From Paraburkholderia caledonica NBRC 102488 (GTDB lineage: Bacteria > Pseudomonadota > Gammaproteobacteria > Burkholderiales > Burkholderiaceae), in assembly GCF_000685095.1 (NCBI RefSeq), contig NZ_BAYE01000015.1, forward strand, positions 1 through 64,000: 64,000 bases of DNA, in the 5' to 3' direction. Made by a program: the position numbers and the translations under genes. Under the pieces are notes generated by a model. It did not search any database and was not told the DNA's origin. It worked only from the letters and a program-made list of their open reading frames with translations. Of this stretch, positions 26,800 through 36,671 are shown one piece after another (the stretch's first letter is position 1; each line of letters opens with the position of its first letter).

Positions 26800-27078
26800 G
26801 GAGTGCGCAAATGTGGACTTCGGTGAGTCTAACAAAAACCACAGTTCAGCGTGAGACTTCACATCGATTCCCACGCAAAGCCACATTTAAGTCTGCAGTG
26901 ATTGCAAAGCGGTCGACTCAGGGTCCGCGCCACGCTATTAGCGCCCGTACAGTAAGTGTCGCAAGCGATAAATGACAGCCTCATGTCAAGCTGCCACCTC
27001 AGAGCTTGCAACGACCTCCCGTTGCATTATGTGCATTTAAGCGTCAATCTTCGCGTACCGGTCCTCTAATTCCAACAC

Positions 27079-29559
27079 ATGTCCACATCTATCCCTCAGC
27101 ACGCGCGCGTCGTCATCATTGGCGGCGGCATCATTGGTTGCTCGGTTGCGTACCACTTGACCAGGCTCGGCTGGACCGACGTGGTCCTGCTCGAACAAGG
27201 CCAGCTTTCCTGCGGGACGACGTGGCATGCGGCCGGTCTGGTCGGCCAGTTGCGGGCTCAGGAAAGCATGACGAAGCTGATCCGCTATTCGACCGCGCTT
27301 TACGCGGAACTCGAAGCCGAGACTGGTCTTGCAACGGGCTGGAAACAATGCGGCTCGCTGTCGGTCGCCCGCACAGCCGAGCGGATGACTCAACTCAAGC
27401 GCACCGCCGCCGTGGCTCGCGCGTATGGCGTGGCCTGCGACGTGATCAGCGCGCGCGAGGCCGGCGATCTATGGCCTGTCATGCGCACCGACGACCTGCT
27501 GGGCGCCGTCTGGCTGCCCGGCGACGGCAAGGCGAATCCCACCGATCTGACTCAGGCCCTGGCTCGCGGCGCCCGCATGCGCGGCGCGCGCATCGTCGAG
27601 AACACGCGTGTGACGGCTATCCACACAAGCGACGCGCACGGCGCGCGGGAAGCGACTGGGCTTGCGTGGCGCAACAAGAACGGCGAAGAGGGGACGATTG
27701 GCGCCGAGATCGTCGTGAATTGCGCCGGCCAGTGGGCCAAGGCCGTGGGCCGCCTGTGCGACGTGACGGTGCCGCTGCACTCGGCCGAGCACTACTACAT
27801 CGTCACCGAACGCATTGCCGGCGTGCACCCCGACCTGCCCGTCATGCGCGATCCGGACGGTTTCATCTATTTCAAGGAAGAAGTGGGCGGCCTCGTCATG
27901 GGCGGTTTCGAGCCCAACGCGAAACCGTGGGGCATGCAAGGCATTCCCGAACACTTCGAATTCCAGCTGCTACCCGACGATTGGGATCAATTCGAAATTT
28001 TGATGACGAACGCGCTGCAACGCGTACCCGCGCTCGAAACGGCGCAGGTACGCCAGTTCTACAACGGTCCCGAATCGTTCACTCCCGACAACAACTTCAT
28101 GCTCGGCGAGGCGCCCGAGTTGCGGCGCTTTTTTGTCGGCGCGGGTTTCAACTCGATGGGCATCGCCTCGGCGGGCGGCGCCGGCATGGCGCTGGCCGAA
28201 TGGATTGTGGCGGGCGAGCCGACCATGGATCTGTGGCCGGTCGACATTCGCCGCTTTGCGCGCTTCAACGGTAACGACACGTGGCTGCACGATCGCGTGA
28301 AGGAAACGCTAGGCCTGCACTATGCGATGCCGTGGCCCAATCGCGAACTCGACAGCGCCCGTCCGTTTCGCCGCTCGCCGCTCTACGCTTTGCTGCACGA
28401 GGACGGCGCGTGTTTCGGCAGCAAGATGGGCTGGGAGCGCGCCAATTTCTTCGCGCCGACGCGCGACGAAGCACGCATCGACTATGCGTTCGGCCAGCAG
28501 AACTGGCTGCCGTTAAGCGGCGCCGAACACCGTGCGTGCCGTGAACGCGTGGCGCTCTTCGACATGACGTCGTTTTCCAAATTTCTTGTCAAAGGCCGCG
28601 ACGCGCAAAGCGTCCTTCAAAACCTGGTTGCGAACGACGTCGATGTGCCGCCGGGCACCACGGTCTACACCGGCATGCTCAACGAACGCGGCAATTACGA
28701 ATCGGACTTCACACTCACGCGCCTCGCCGCAGATCAATACCTGCTCGTCACCGGCACGGCGCAAACCACGCGCGACTTCGACATGATCGACAAAGCAATT
28801 CCGCGCGATAAGCACTGCGCGCTCGTCGACGTGACGAGCCAGTATGCGGTGCTCGCCGTGATGGGGCCGCGCTCGCGTGAACTTCTGCAAAGCGTGTCAA
28901 AAGCAGACTGGCGCAACGAGTCGTTCGCGTTCGGCCAAAGCCGCGAAGTCGATATCGGCTATGCACCCGTGCGCGCGACCCGCCTCACCTATGTCGGCGA
29001 ACTGGGCTGGGAACTGTACGTGCCGGTCGAATTCGCAGTGGGCGTGTACGAGATCCTGCATGAAGCCGGCAAGGCGTTCGGCCTCGTCAATGCGGGCTAC
29101 TACGCGATCGACTCGCTGCGCATCGAAAAAGGTTACCGCGCATGGGGCCGGGAGCTCACACCGGACATGAATCCGTTTGAAGCGGGCCTTGCATTCGCGT
29201 GCAAACTCGATACCGACATTCCATTCCGCGGCCGCGACGCACTGCTCGAACTCCGCGGCAAGCCGCTGCGCCGCCGCATGGTGGTGCTGACCGTGGACGG
29301 CGCAGCGGATCGCACGCTCTGGGGCGGCGAAGCGATTCTCCGCGACGGCAAACCGGTCGGCTTCGTGAGTTCGGCGGCATTCGGCCATACGCTCGGCTGT
29401 CCGGTCGCGATGGGCTACGTCAACAACTCCGATGGCGCAGCAGACTCCGCGTATCTGACGAGCGGCGCATATGCGATCGACGTAGCCGGCGAATTGCTGC
29501 CGGCTACTTTGCACCTGAAAGCGCCTTACGATCCTCGCTCCGAGCGAATCCGCAACTAG
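27079..29559 (+). CDS. Dimethylglycine/sarcosine dehydrogenase-like FAD enzyme
   Basis: 826 residues: an FAD-binding DAO domain (VVIIGGGIIGCSVAYHL at about 11-27), an FAO-type middle domain, and C-terminal GcvT/aminomethyltransferase domains (about 430-820). This is the layout of dimethylglycine and sarcosine dehydrogenases, which demethylate N-methyl amino acids and pass the one-carbon unit to folate. The SCGTTWHAAGLVGQLR segment carries the TWHAAG motif near the usual covalent-FAD His. The substrate cannot be told from sequence alone. No strong ribosome-binding site precedes ATG 27079. It is a single gene, divergent from the DeoR regulator. Confidence 0.85.
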   Translation: MSTSIPQHARVVIIGGGIIGCSVAYHLTRLGWTDVVLLEQGQLSCGTTWHAAGLVGQLRAQESMTKLIRYSTALYAELEAETGLATGWKQCGSLSVARTAERMTQLKRTAAVARAYGVACDVISAREAGDLWPVMRTDDLLGAVWLPGDGKANPTDLTQALARGARMRGARIVENTRVTAIHTSDAHGAREATGLAWRNKNGEEGTIGAEIVVNCAGQWAKAVGRLCDVTVPLHSAEHYYIVTERIAGVHPDLPVMRDPDGFIYFKEEVGGLVMGGFEPNAKPWGMQGIPEHFEFQLLPDDWDQFEILMTNALQRVPALETAQVRQFYNGPESFTPDNNFMLGEAPELRRFFVGAGFNSMGIASAGGAGMALAEWIVAGEPTMDLWPVDIRRFARFNGNDTWLHDRVKETLGLHYAMPWPNRELDSARPFRRSPLYALLHEDGACFGSKMGWERANFFAPTRDEARIDYAFGQQNWLPLSGAEHRACRERVALFDMTSFSKFLVKGRDAQSVLQNLVANDVDVPPGTTVYTGMLNERGNYESDFTLTRLAADQYLLVTGTAQTTRDFDMIDKAIPRDKHCALVDVTSQYAVLAVMGPRSRELLQSVSKADWRNESFAFGQSREVDIGYAPVRATRLTYVGELGWELYVPVEFAVGVYEILHEAGKAFGLVNAGYYAIDSLRIEKGYRAWGRELTPDMNPFEAGLAFACKLDTDIPFRGRDALLELRGKPLRRRMVVLTVDGAADRTLWGGEAILRDGKPVGFVSSAAFGHTLGCPVAMGYVNNSDGAADSAYLTSGAYAIDVAGELLPATLHLKAPYDPRSERIRN

Positions 29560-29569
29560 CGCGCGGCGT

Positions 29570-30109
29570 CTAGCGACCGCCGCGCGCCATGCTCGAAAAC
29601 ACGCCGTCGCGGCGGATCAGGCCGTGAAACAGGGCCGCCGCGAGATGCAGCAGCACCGTGCCGAACAGCGCAAAAGCAAGCCACGTGTGCAACGCGCGCA
29701 GCACCGCGAAAAGTTCGACGTTATGCGGCGCGATCGGCGGCAAATGCAGCGGACCCCATAGCGTGAGCGGATAGCCCGCCGCGGACAGCATCGCCCAGCC
29801 GATCAGCGGCATCGCAAACATCAGTGCATAGAGCACCGCATGCGAGCCCTTCGCCGCCATTTTTTGCGATGCGGGCATGTCGTGAGGCAATGGCGGACTG
29901 CCGCGCCGTATGCGCACGCTTGCGCGTATCACCACGAGCAGCAGCAGAGCGATGCCAAGCGGCTTGTGAATCGCAATCAACGTGTCATGCGCGCGCGACA
30001 CCGTTGCGACCATGCCTACGCCGATAAACAGCATCGCGACGATGAGCGGCGCCATCGTCCAGTGCAGAAACCGCGCTAGCGGACTGAAGTGCGTGCGGGT
30101 CCGCGTCAT
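29570..30109 (-). CDS. Cytochrome b561-type membrane protein
   Basis: 179 residues with four predicted membrane helices and the conserved His residues of bacterial cytochrome b561 (LHWTMA, IHKPLG, HAVLYALM, LHTWLAF). It would carry electrons between the quinone pool and a periplasmic partner. ATG 30109 overlaps the stop of the catalase-like gene (ATGA), so the two are translated together and probably work together. Confidence 0.88.
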   Translation of the reverse strand: MTRTRTHFSPLARFLHWTMAPLIVAMLFIGVGMVATVSRAHDTLIAIHKPLGIALLLLVVIRASVRIRRGSPPLPHDMPASQKMAAKGSHAVLYALMFAMPLIGWAMLSAAGYPLTLWGPLHLPPIAPHNVELFAVLRALHTWLAFALFGTVLLHLAAALFHGLIRRDGVFSSMARGGR

Positions 30110-31200
30110 GAGCGCTCTCCATGTGTCGTCGGGGTTTGATGAAGCTCGGGATGCAGCGTTTCCTCGCGCGTGCGGCGCTTGAACGACAGCGCATAGGCCG
30201 CCGAGCGCGCGGCGAGCAAAGGATCGTCGGACGGCGCGATGCCCGACGGCACGATCGTCGGATCGAAATTGACGTCGCGGCAAGCGCCGTTTTCCTGCGA
30301 CGTGCTGCGTTCGATCACGAGTGTCCCCGCGTCGATATTTTCCCGATCGGACGGCCATTGCAGCGTGGCGTCGTCGGTGGGGTCGCCCGGATGGGCAACG
30401 GTCAGGATCAGATGCCAGCGCAACGGGCCGCTCTGCAGACGCTCGTCCAGGTCCGCCGCGAGGAAATTCTTCCCGGCCTTTTGCGCGTCCGTAATCGGCG
30501 CGTACGGCGTCTCGGGCACCATCGCCCAGCGCACCGCGCGCGTGTCGCCGCTCTGGTTGGTGAAGCGGAACGCGTTGATTCCGTAGTACGCGGCGTTCGC
30601 GAGGCTCGACGAAGGCGGATGCGCTTTCACCCACGCCTGGAAGGGTCGGGTCTCCGGATTGGCTGCATAAAAGGCCTTGAGCCGGGCCGGGTCTGGTTTG
30701 CCGGTCGCCGGATCGGGCGTTGCGGCGAGCAGTTGCTGATAGAACTGCTCAGGCGTATGCACGGCGAAGACCGGTGTCGAGTTCATTCCGGTCCGCCACT
30801 GCTCGCCGTCCTTCAATTGAAAGAGCAGCGCCAGACTGCGCACCGGGGAACTCGTATCGGGCGCGGACGGATTGCCGCCGGGCACCGCAAAGCGTCCGGT
30901 GACCGGCGTGCGTCCGGGTGCGAATACGACGGCCCGCGAGACACGCTCGCCCTGGCCATTACTGTCGAAATAACCTTCGACGCACAGGCCCTTCGCATGA
31001 TTGCGCCGATAGCCCGGATGCGGTTGACCCGCCACGGCCTGCAGCGTATCGACGATGCGCGGCGCGCTCAGGCGTTGCGGCGTCAACCACCCCGCCGTAT
31101 AAGCGAAGCCGCCTGCGGACAGAAGCACGACGGCGCCTATCGCGGCAAGCCGGCACGGCACGCAGCGAGGTAGATGATCGGGAACGGTGTTTTTTGTCAC
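30106..31200 (-). CDS. Catalase-like (SrpA-type) heme peroxidase
   Basis: 364 residues, about half the size of a classical catalase. An N-terminal membrane anchor or signal (LAAIGAVVLLSAGGFAYTAG) is followed by the catalase fold with the distal His in RRNHAKGLCVEGYF. This is the periplasmic catalase-related peroxidase type commonly paired with cytochrome b561, as here. The start is GTG 31200 with AAGGAG upstream. The nearby ECF sigma/anti-sigma genes suggest an oxidative-stress setting, though they are transcribed separately. Confidence 0.88.
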   Translation of the reverse strand: MTKNTVPDHLPRCVPCRLAAIGAVVLLSAGGFAYTAGWLTPQRLSAPRIVDTLQAVAGQPHPGYRRNHAKGLCVEGYFDSNGQGERVSRAVVFAPGRTPVTGRFAVPGGNPSAPDTSSPVRSLALLFQLKDGEQWRTGMNSTPVFAVHTPEQFYQQLLAATPDPATGKPDPARLKAFYAANPETRPFQAWVKAHPPSSSLANAAYYGINAFRFTNQSGDTRAVRWAMVPETPYAPITDAQKAGKNFLAADLDERLQSGPLRWHLILTVAHPGDPTDDATLQWPSDRENIDAGTLVIERSTSQENGACRDVNFDPTIVPSGIAPSDDPLLAARSAAYALSFKRRTREETLHPELHQTPTTHGERS

Positions 31201-31319
31201 GGAGACTCCTTGCTGAATCGATGCGTTGATTTGCTAACACGCGCGGCGCAAGTCTATTCCGTTCGATTTCCGGCGCGCCCGTTCGCCACGCGCGCCGGCC
31301 ATCGGCATTTCAAATGCCC

Positions 31320-31586
31320 TCAATTCATGCTGTCCGTCGGCCTGGCGTCGCTCGCGACGCGGTTCGCGGCCGCCTCGGCAGCAAGCGCCTGCTTGTGTTG
31401 TTCGACCATATGCGCGAAGACGGGGCTGACGTCCGGATATGATGCGTCGGTCACGTAATCGAGACCGTTCTGTTGTGCCTGGATCAGTTCCTGGTAGACC
31501 TCAGCACGGGTTTTTCCTTGCGCAAAAACATTCGACGATGCGGCCAGAACGACGACGGACAATGCGGCAAAAGCAATCTTCTTCAT
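31320..31586 (-). CDS. DUF4148 small exported protein
   Basis: 88 residues: a signal peptide (MKKIAFAALSVVVLAASSNVFA) and a short DUF4148 domain with TRAEVYQELIQAQQNGLDY. The family is abundant in Burkholderia and has no known function. A second member lies at 44055-44399. It ends 119 bp upstream of the catalase-like gene on the same strand. Confidence 0.8.
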   Translation of the reverse strand: MKKIAFAALSVVVLAASSNVFAQGKTRAEVYQELIQAQQNGLDYVTDASYPDVSPVFAHMVEQHKQALAAEAAANRVASDARPTDSMN

Positions 31587-31845
31587 GATGAATTCCGGTG
31601 AGCTGGTTGCGGGTTTGCATCAGGGAGAACCACGCCTCACCGGCTTTTATTCCTGCGCAAGCCACGTGGGAAAAACATTTCCATTGCGCGGAATAAAGCA
31701 ATTCGCGAACGGGTTTGCTAGCTTCCGCGACGTCGCGATGGCACAGTAAAAGATGTTGCGCAAACCCGGTTACGAGAGCGGAATAAACCGGAGCGCGGCG
31801 GTGTTTGCACCTCAATAGCCGGATTTTGCCCGGAGACCTTTTCTC

Positions 31846-32577
31846 ATGAACCCGACCGACGCCCCCAACGATTCGCCGCTTTCCGAAGCCGACATTCAGG
31901 CCTACGCCGACGGCACGTTGTCGCCGGCGCGCGCCGCGTTTCTGCGCGACTACCTCGGCCGCGATCCGGCAGAAGCCCGCCGGGTCGCCTTTTACGGCAA
32001 GCTCAACGAACAGATGCAACGCTCCTTTCAGACCGCCGACGAACCCGAGGCCAGCGCGTTCAACGGGCGGCACAACGCCGGCAGCCGCTGGGGCAGCGCT
32101 GTAAGGCTGCGCTTGCGCAAGCCGCTCAGGGTGCTGGTTGCGCTCGTCATCGCGTGCATCGCCGTGAGCGGCTGGTTCGCGGCCACCGAGGTCACGCGGC
32201 AGGCGCTTAACAACGCGGCCATCATGGCGTTGGCCGAAACCGCCGCCGCCCCGTTTCCTGCCGGATCGCCAACTCGCAGAGACCCGTCCGCTCCCAACCT
32301 GGAAGCGATCGGGCTGCGGCTCGTGGATCAGCGCGTCGTGTCGCTGGGTCTGCTGCAGCGCGCCACCGAATTCATCTATCTGAATGGCGATAACGAGCCG
32401 GTCGTAGTGCTGTCGACGCTCGCACTGCTCGCGCCCGCTCAGCCGCAATGGTCGGCGCGCCGCATCGGCGATGTACGTCTGTTGACATGGACGGCGCAAC
32501 GGCAGCGCTTCGTGGTCGCCGGCAATGCACGCACACACGGCCTGATGCGCGCCGCCGACGCCATGACCATCCAATGA
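31846..32577 (+). CDS. Anti-sigma factor-like membrane protein (first of two)
   Basis: 243 residues: an N-terminal anti-sigma-type helical domain (SEADIQAYADGTLSPARAAFLRDYL), a single membrane helix (about 95-112, VLVALVIACIAVSGWFA) and a periplasmic domain. The N-terminal pattern closely parallels the protein at 33231, so the two are probably paralogues. It lies 138 bp upstream of the ECF sigma gene. Confidence 0.75.
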   Translation: MNPTDAPNDSPLSEADIQAYADGTLSPARAAFLRDYLGRDPAEARRVAFYGKLNEQMQRSFQTADEPEASAFNGRHNAGSRWGSAVRLRLRKPLRVLVALVIACIAVSGWFAATEVTRQALNNAAIMALAETAAAPFPAGSPTRRDPSAPNLEAIGLRLVDQRVVSLGLLQRATEFIYLNGDNEPVVVLSTLALLAPAQPQWSARRIGDVRLLTWTAQRQRFVVAGNARTHGLMRAADAMTIQ

Positions 32578-32715
32578 AACCGCACGATCTTGCGGCGAGT
32601 CGCTCGAGCAACGGAATAAAATGCGTTCACGCCTGTTTGCACTACAAACGCGTGCGACGCCCGACGAAGCGCCGCCGCTCCGTGTCCACGAGAGGCCCCA
32701 TGACCGGGATGAATA

Positions 32716-33234
32716 ATGGATGTTCGTGACGAGTTGATGGAACACGTGCCGCGCTTGCGGCGCTATGCGCGGGCGCTGATCAACAATCGCGACCTCGCGG
32801 ACGATCTGGTGCAGGACACGCTCGAACGCGCGCTCGGCCGCACCGAACTGTTCCAGGCCGGCACCGATCTGCGCGCCTGGCTATTTACGATCATGCACAA
32901 CGTGTTCGCGAATCAGGCGCGCAAGGCGTCGTCACGCGCGGTTCACGTCGCGGTCGACGACGAAAGCGTGCATGAAAGCGAGTTCGCCGTGCCGGCGCAA
33001 CAATCCCGTTCGCTGGAAATGCGCGATCTCGACTACGCGTTGCAGCGTTTGCCCGTCGAGCAGCGCGAAGTCGTGCTGCTGGTGGGACTGGAGGAAATGA
33101 GCTACGCCGACGTCGCGCTCGCGCTGAACGTGCCCATCGGCACGGTCATGTCGCGGCTTTCGCGCGGTCGCGAACGGCTTCGGGCATTGATGGCGGGCAG
33201 CCAGCCCGGTGCGAAATTACAGGTGGTGCGATGA
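32716..33234 (+). CDS. ECF-type RNA polymerase sigma factor
   Basis: 172 residues with sigma-70 region 2 (ADDLVQDTLERAL ... LRAWLFTIMHNVFANQ, about 25-75) and region 4 (LPVEQREVVLLVGLEEMSYADVALALNVPIGTVMSRLSRGRERLR, about 112-158). It directs transcription of a stress regulon when released from its anti-sigma partner. Its stop overlaps the start of the downstream anti-sigma gene (ATGA), the standard arrangement for such pairs. The peroxidase genes close by suggest an oxidative signal. Confidence 0.9.
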   Translation: MDVRDELMEHVPRLRRYARALINNRDLADDLVQDTLERALGRTELFQAGTDLRAWLFTIMHNVFANQARKASSRAVHVAVDDESVHESEFAVPAQQSRSLEMRDLDYALQRLPVEQREVVLLVGLEEMSYADVALALNVPIGTVMSRLSRGRERLRALMAGSQPGAKLQVVR

Positions 33235-34058
33235 GCGAGCAAATTACGCCAGTTAGCGAAGAAGAACTGCACGCCTATGTGGACGGCACGCTGTCCGAGG
33301 AACGACGTGCGGAGGTCGAGCGCGCGCTCGAACAGAATCCGGATCTGGCCACGCGCATCAGCGATTATTTCTCGCTGAACAGCATGTTCCATGAGCGCTA
33401 CGACCGCGTGCTGAACGAACCCGTGCCGAAGCGCTTACAGCCGGGCGCGCCGCGCCGCTCGCGCGTCGCTGCCAACTGGCCGCAGTTCGCGGGCATGGCG
33501 GCGGCGCTGGTAATGGGCATTGGCATCGGCGTCGGCACGCATATGGGACGCGACACGTTGCCTTCGGTGGCAGGTTCGTCCGACACGCGCCCTGTCAGTG
33601 CGGACAGCAGCGAAGTACTCGCGCGTCAGGCTGCGGTTGCGCATGTCGTCTATATGCCGGCGGTCGACCGGCCCACCGACATGAATGCGGATCACGAGCA
33701 GGACTTCGTGAAGTGGCTGGCGAGTCGCCTCGGCACGAATGTGCATCCGCCCATGTTGTCGAAGGCAGGCTTTGCGCTCTCGGGTGGCCGCCTGCTGCCT
33801 GGTCCGGACGGCGACACCGCGCAGTTCATGTATCGCGGCCAGAATGGCGAACGGGTGACGCTGTGCATCTCGCGCCGCAAGGTGAACGCGAACACGACAG
33901 CGTTCAAGCTGTATCAGGACGGGCCGGTCAACGTGTTCTATTGGGTTGACGGCGATTTCGGCTATGCGGTGTCAGGCGGTATCGACCGCAAGCAGTTGCT
34001 GCAACTGTCGCATGACGTGTACTCGCAATTGACGGCAGCGGCGCCGCCGTCGAGCTGA
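33231..34058 (+). CDS. Anti-sigma factor (second of two)
   Basis: 275 residues: an anti-sigma-type N terminus (SEEELHAYVDGTLSEERRAEVERAL), one membrane helix (about 88-106, FAGMAAALVMGIGIGVGTHMG) and a periplasmic domain of about 160 residues. The overlap with the ECF sigma gene marks it as the cognate inhibitor. Unlike ZAS proteins it has no HxxxCxxC zinc motif in the N-terminal part. Confidence 0.85.
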   Translation: MSEQITPVSEEELHAYVDGTLSEERRAEVERALEQNPDLATRISDYFSLNSMFHERYDRVLNEPVPKRLQPGAPRRSRVAANWPQFAGMAAALVMGIGIGVGTHMGRDTLPSVAGSSDTRPVSADSSEVLARQAAVAHVVYMPAVDRPTDMNADHEQDFVKWLASRLGTNVHPPMLSKAGFALSGGRLLPGPDGDTAQFMYRGQNGERVTLCISRRKVNANTTAFKLYQDGPVNVFYWVDGDFGYAVSGGIDRKQLLQLSHDVYSQLTAAAPPSS

Positions 34059-34082
34059 TGCGGATACGGTCTATTGGGTTCG

Positions 34083-34964
34083 TCAGCGCGCGCTCGACTT
34101 CACGAGCTCGCGCGGCGTGATACCGAGGAGCCGCCCCATCCAGTGCGCCATATGGCTCTGGTGTGCGAAGCCCGCGTCGAGCGCGACCTGGCTGGCGCTC
34201 AGCCGGCCTTGCAGCAACAACGTTCGCGCGCGTTCTACGCGCCGCTGCACCACATATTGATGCACCGGCACGCCGAGCGTCGAGCGAAATAGCACCTTGA
34301 AATGCGGCACGCTGAGCTCGGCAAGCGCGGCAAGCTCGCTCAACGTGAGGCGTCGGTCGAGATGCGCTTCGATAAACTCCGTCACGCGCGCCGCGGTCCT
34401 CGGCGCGAGCGTGCGCCGCTTGTCGTCGAGCGACGCAGCGCCGCCAATCAGACGTACCACCATTGCCGTGCACAGACTTTCGGCATAGAGCGGCTCAGAC
34501 GCGACGTCTGCTTCCAGTTCCGCGCGCAACGCCCACGCCAGGTGCTGAAAGCGCGGATCGCGCATCTGGAATTGCGGGCGAATCTGCGCGCCGTCCGGTT
34601 TGAGCGCCAATTGTTCAGCGGTCCTGCGCGCGAAATCTTCGCCGATCCAGATACTAAAAATCGTGCAGGCCGATTCATCGCTCCACTGCCCGTCGAGTCC
34701 TACCGGAATCACGTCGGCGTCGCCGTGCGCCTGAATGCGCGAGTGCGGTTTCTCGTTGCAATGACAGTGCGCCCGGACGGGCGCGCCCACATGCACGCCG
34801 ATTCGATGGTGCTTGAAAGCAGGTATCCGGTGCACGCCGGCTGACACGTTCACCAGCTCCGCGCCGAAACCCTGCCAGCCGAGCAGTCGGCTCGAACGCA
34901 GCGCAATACGGGAGCCGGTATGCGCGGGTGGGATCTGCGTGCGGGTCTCGGGGACGGCATTCAT
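34083..34964 (-). CDS. AraC-family transcriptional regulator
   Basis: 293 residues: an N-terminal cupin-like ligand domain and a C-terminal AraC double HTH (about 190-290, LTLSELAALAELSVPHFKVLFRSTLGVPVHQYV ... SQVALDAGFAHQSHMAHWM). It is divergent from the NmrA-like gene at 35167 across a 200-bp gap, so it may regulate that gene. The ligand is unknown. Confidence 0.85.
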   Translation of the reverse strand: MNAVPETRTQIPPAHTGSRIALRSSRLLGWQGFGAELVNVSAGVHRIPAFKHHRIGVHVGAPVRAHCHCNEKPHSRIQAHGDADVIPVGLDGQWSDESACTIFSIWIGEDFARRTAEQLALKPDGAQIRPQFQMRDPRFQHLAWALRAELEADVASEPLYAESLCTAMVVRLIGGAASLDDKRRTLAPRTAARVTEFIEAHLDRRLTLSELAALAELSVPHFKVLFRSTLGVPVHQYVVQRRVERARTLLLQGRLSASQVALDAGFAHQSHMAHWMGRLLGITPRELVKSSAR

Positions 34965-35166
34965 CGTTTATCTCGCGGATGGCAGTCGGTCTGCGGGCAT
35001 TGTGCATGGTTTTTCGCGCCTACGCTCAGTAAGCCTCCTCGCTCCTCGTGCGCAGCGCCGACGAGCAACGAGTCATCCGAATCTGCTCATGGGCATCCTT
35101 GCGTGCGCGCTTTGCGCTGGGTGCGTCCTTATGCTCCTCTCATGACGATCCGGTAAGGAGCACCTC

Positions 35167-36063
35167 ATGTTCGTGATTTTTGGAGCCGGCGGCAATGTCG
35201 GCAAAGTGAGCGTAGCCGCGTTGCGACGCGCCGGCCGCGAAGTGCGCGCCGTGGTTCATAGCGTGGCGCAGGCCGATGCGTTCGAGCGAATCGGCTGCGA
35301 TGTCGCGGTCGCGGATTTGCACGACCGGGCTGCGGTGGCTCGCGCATTGGAAAACGCGCGCGCGGTGCAGATCGTGTGCCCGCTGCCGCGCCATGACGAC
35401 GACCCGGCAAACGCGATGCGCGACATGATCGATGTGAGCGTCGAAGCGTTGCGCGCAAATCCGCCGCTGCACGTACTCGCGCTTTCGGACTATGGCGCCG
35501 AGCAGGCGAGCGGAACGGGCATCACGACGCTTTTCCACTACCTCGAAACCCAGCTCGGTACCGTCGACACCCGGTTGACGTTCCTACGCGCGGCCGAGCA
35601 TATGCACAACTGGGCGCGTGTACTGCCGCTCGCATTGTCCAAGGGCGTGTTGCCGAGCCTGCATCATCCGCTCGAAAAGCGCTTTCCTACTGTGGCTGCG
35701 CAGGATGTCGGCGCGCTGGCGGCTCAATTGCTGCTCGACGGCGAGCCGCGTGAGCGTTCGCCTCGCGTGGTGAGCATAGAAAGTGAAGAGCGCGTCAGTG
35801 TGAAAGACGTTGCGCGCATTATCGGCAAACTGTCCGGCCGGCCTGTCGTGCCGCACGCGGTGCCGCGGGAGCAATGGGCCGCGATGCTCGAAGGCGCAGG
35901 CTTGGGCGAGCAGCACGCGCGGCTCATCGTGGATCTCTACGACGCGCACAACGCGGGGCGCATCGACGTGCAAACGGGGGTTAGTGAACGGCGATTCGGT
36001 CCCACTACGTTGACGCAGGCGTTAGCGGCTATCGTGCCGCAGAACGCGGCACAGAACGTTTGA
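35167..36063 (+). CDS. NmrA-like NAD(P)-binding protein
   Basis: 298 residues with an N-terminal Rossmann motif FGAGGNVGKV (about 5-14) and overall similarity to NmrA/TMR atypical short-chain dehydrogenases. These act as NADP sensors or quinone/aldehyde reductases. The SDR Tyr-x-x-x-Lys catalytic pair is not evident, which is normal for NmrA-type proteins. AAGGAG lies 7 nt before the ATG. The small membrane ORF 36073 follows after 9 bp. Confidence 0.8.
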   Translation: MFVIFGAGGNVGKVSVAALRRAGREVRAVVHSVAQADAFERIGCDVAVADLHDRAAVARALENARAVQIVCPLPRHDDDPANAMRDMIDVSVEALRANPPLHVLALSDYGAEQASGTGITTLFHYLETQLGTVDTRLTFLRAAEHMHNWARVLPLALSKGVLPSLHHPLEKRFPTVAAQDVGALAAQLLLDGEPRERSPRVVSIESEERVSVKDVARIIGKLSGRPVVPHAVPREQWAAMLEGAGLGEQHARLIVDLYDAHNAGRIDVQTGVSERRFGPTTLTQALAAIVPQNAAQNV

Positions 36064-36072
36064 TCGAGGAGC

Positions 36073-36240
36073 ATGGAGATGTCGACCTGCCCCTTGAGAT
36101 GCGAGGCGAGAAGAATGCCCAGTCGTGCGAGCGGCTTGCTCGCGCTCGTGCTGACTTTATCGGCACTGGTGGGCTGGCGTGCGCTTCGGGATCTGCTCAA
36201 TGCGATTCCCGATAGCAACGATGATTTTGGTTTGTTTTAA
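36073..36240 (+). CDS. Small single-helix membrane protein
   Basis: 55 residues starting MEMSTCPLRCEARRMP, with one hydrophobic helix (about 22-35, GLLALVLTLSALVGW) and an acidic C terminus (IPDSNDDFGLF). GAGGAGC lies just before ATG 36073. It is 9 bp after the NmrA-like gene and probably cotranscribed. No family is recognised. It is the gene closest to the sigma-54-driven peptide array, so an immunity role is conceivable but unsupported. Confidence 0.5.
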   Translation: MEMSTCPLRCEARRMPSRASGLLALVLTLSALVGWRALRDLLNAIPDSNDDFGLF

Positions 36241-36671
36241 GCGGTGTTGTTGCGCTGATATGACGGCCTCAGCGGTGGCCTTGGACACAATAAATATCGG
36301 CGCCGCTCAGCGAGCCTGTCGCCAGCAGTCATGGTGGGCGGCTTGCGCGTCGTCGCGAGAAACGCCGCGAGATCGCCTTGGCTTAGTTTCTCCGAACGTC
36401 ACCACCGCGCTTTAAAGCTGTCGCAGCCGCAGGTCCAAGTACGTCAGATATCGCGTCAACTAACTGACGAGCCCCGTCATTCGAACGAATAAATGCGCCT
36501 GAATGGGCGGCGTTCTCTCAAGGCAGACACTTGGCCAAAACGTGTTTGCTATCCCACGACACCTTTTGCTGGCTCGCGCCCCGCAACCGCATGAAAAATT
36601 CCGCGGGCGATTTTATTTTTCCCTTTAAATTCAGCAGGTTAAATGCCAATCACAGCCTTGCACAATTGACG
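36241..36671. other. Intergenic region upstream of the peptide array
   Basis: No plausible gene. The last 120 bp before the sigma-54 promoter are A/T-rich, as expected for a bendable region between enhancer and promoter. An imperfect IHF-like site is at 36648-36660. GTGT...ACAC elements near 36541-36562 could be part of an activator site, but the symmetry is weak. Confidence 0.4.

Noticed and set aside
36179..36415. 78-codon ORF after the small membrane protein gene
   Set aside because: No Shine-Dalgarno, overlaps the end of the better supported 55-residue frame, Cys/Arg-rich composition without a recognisable pattern.
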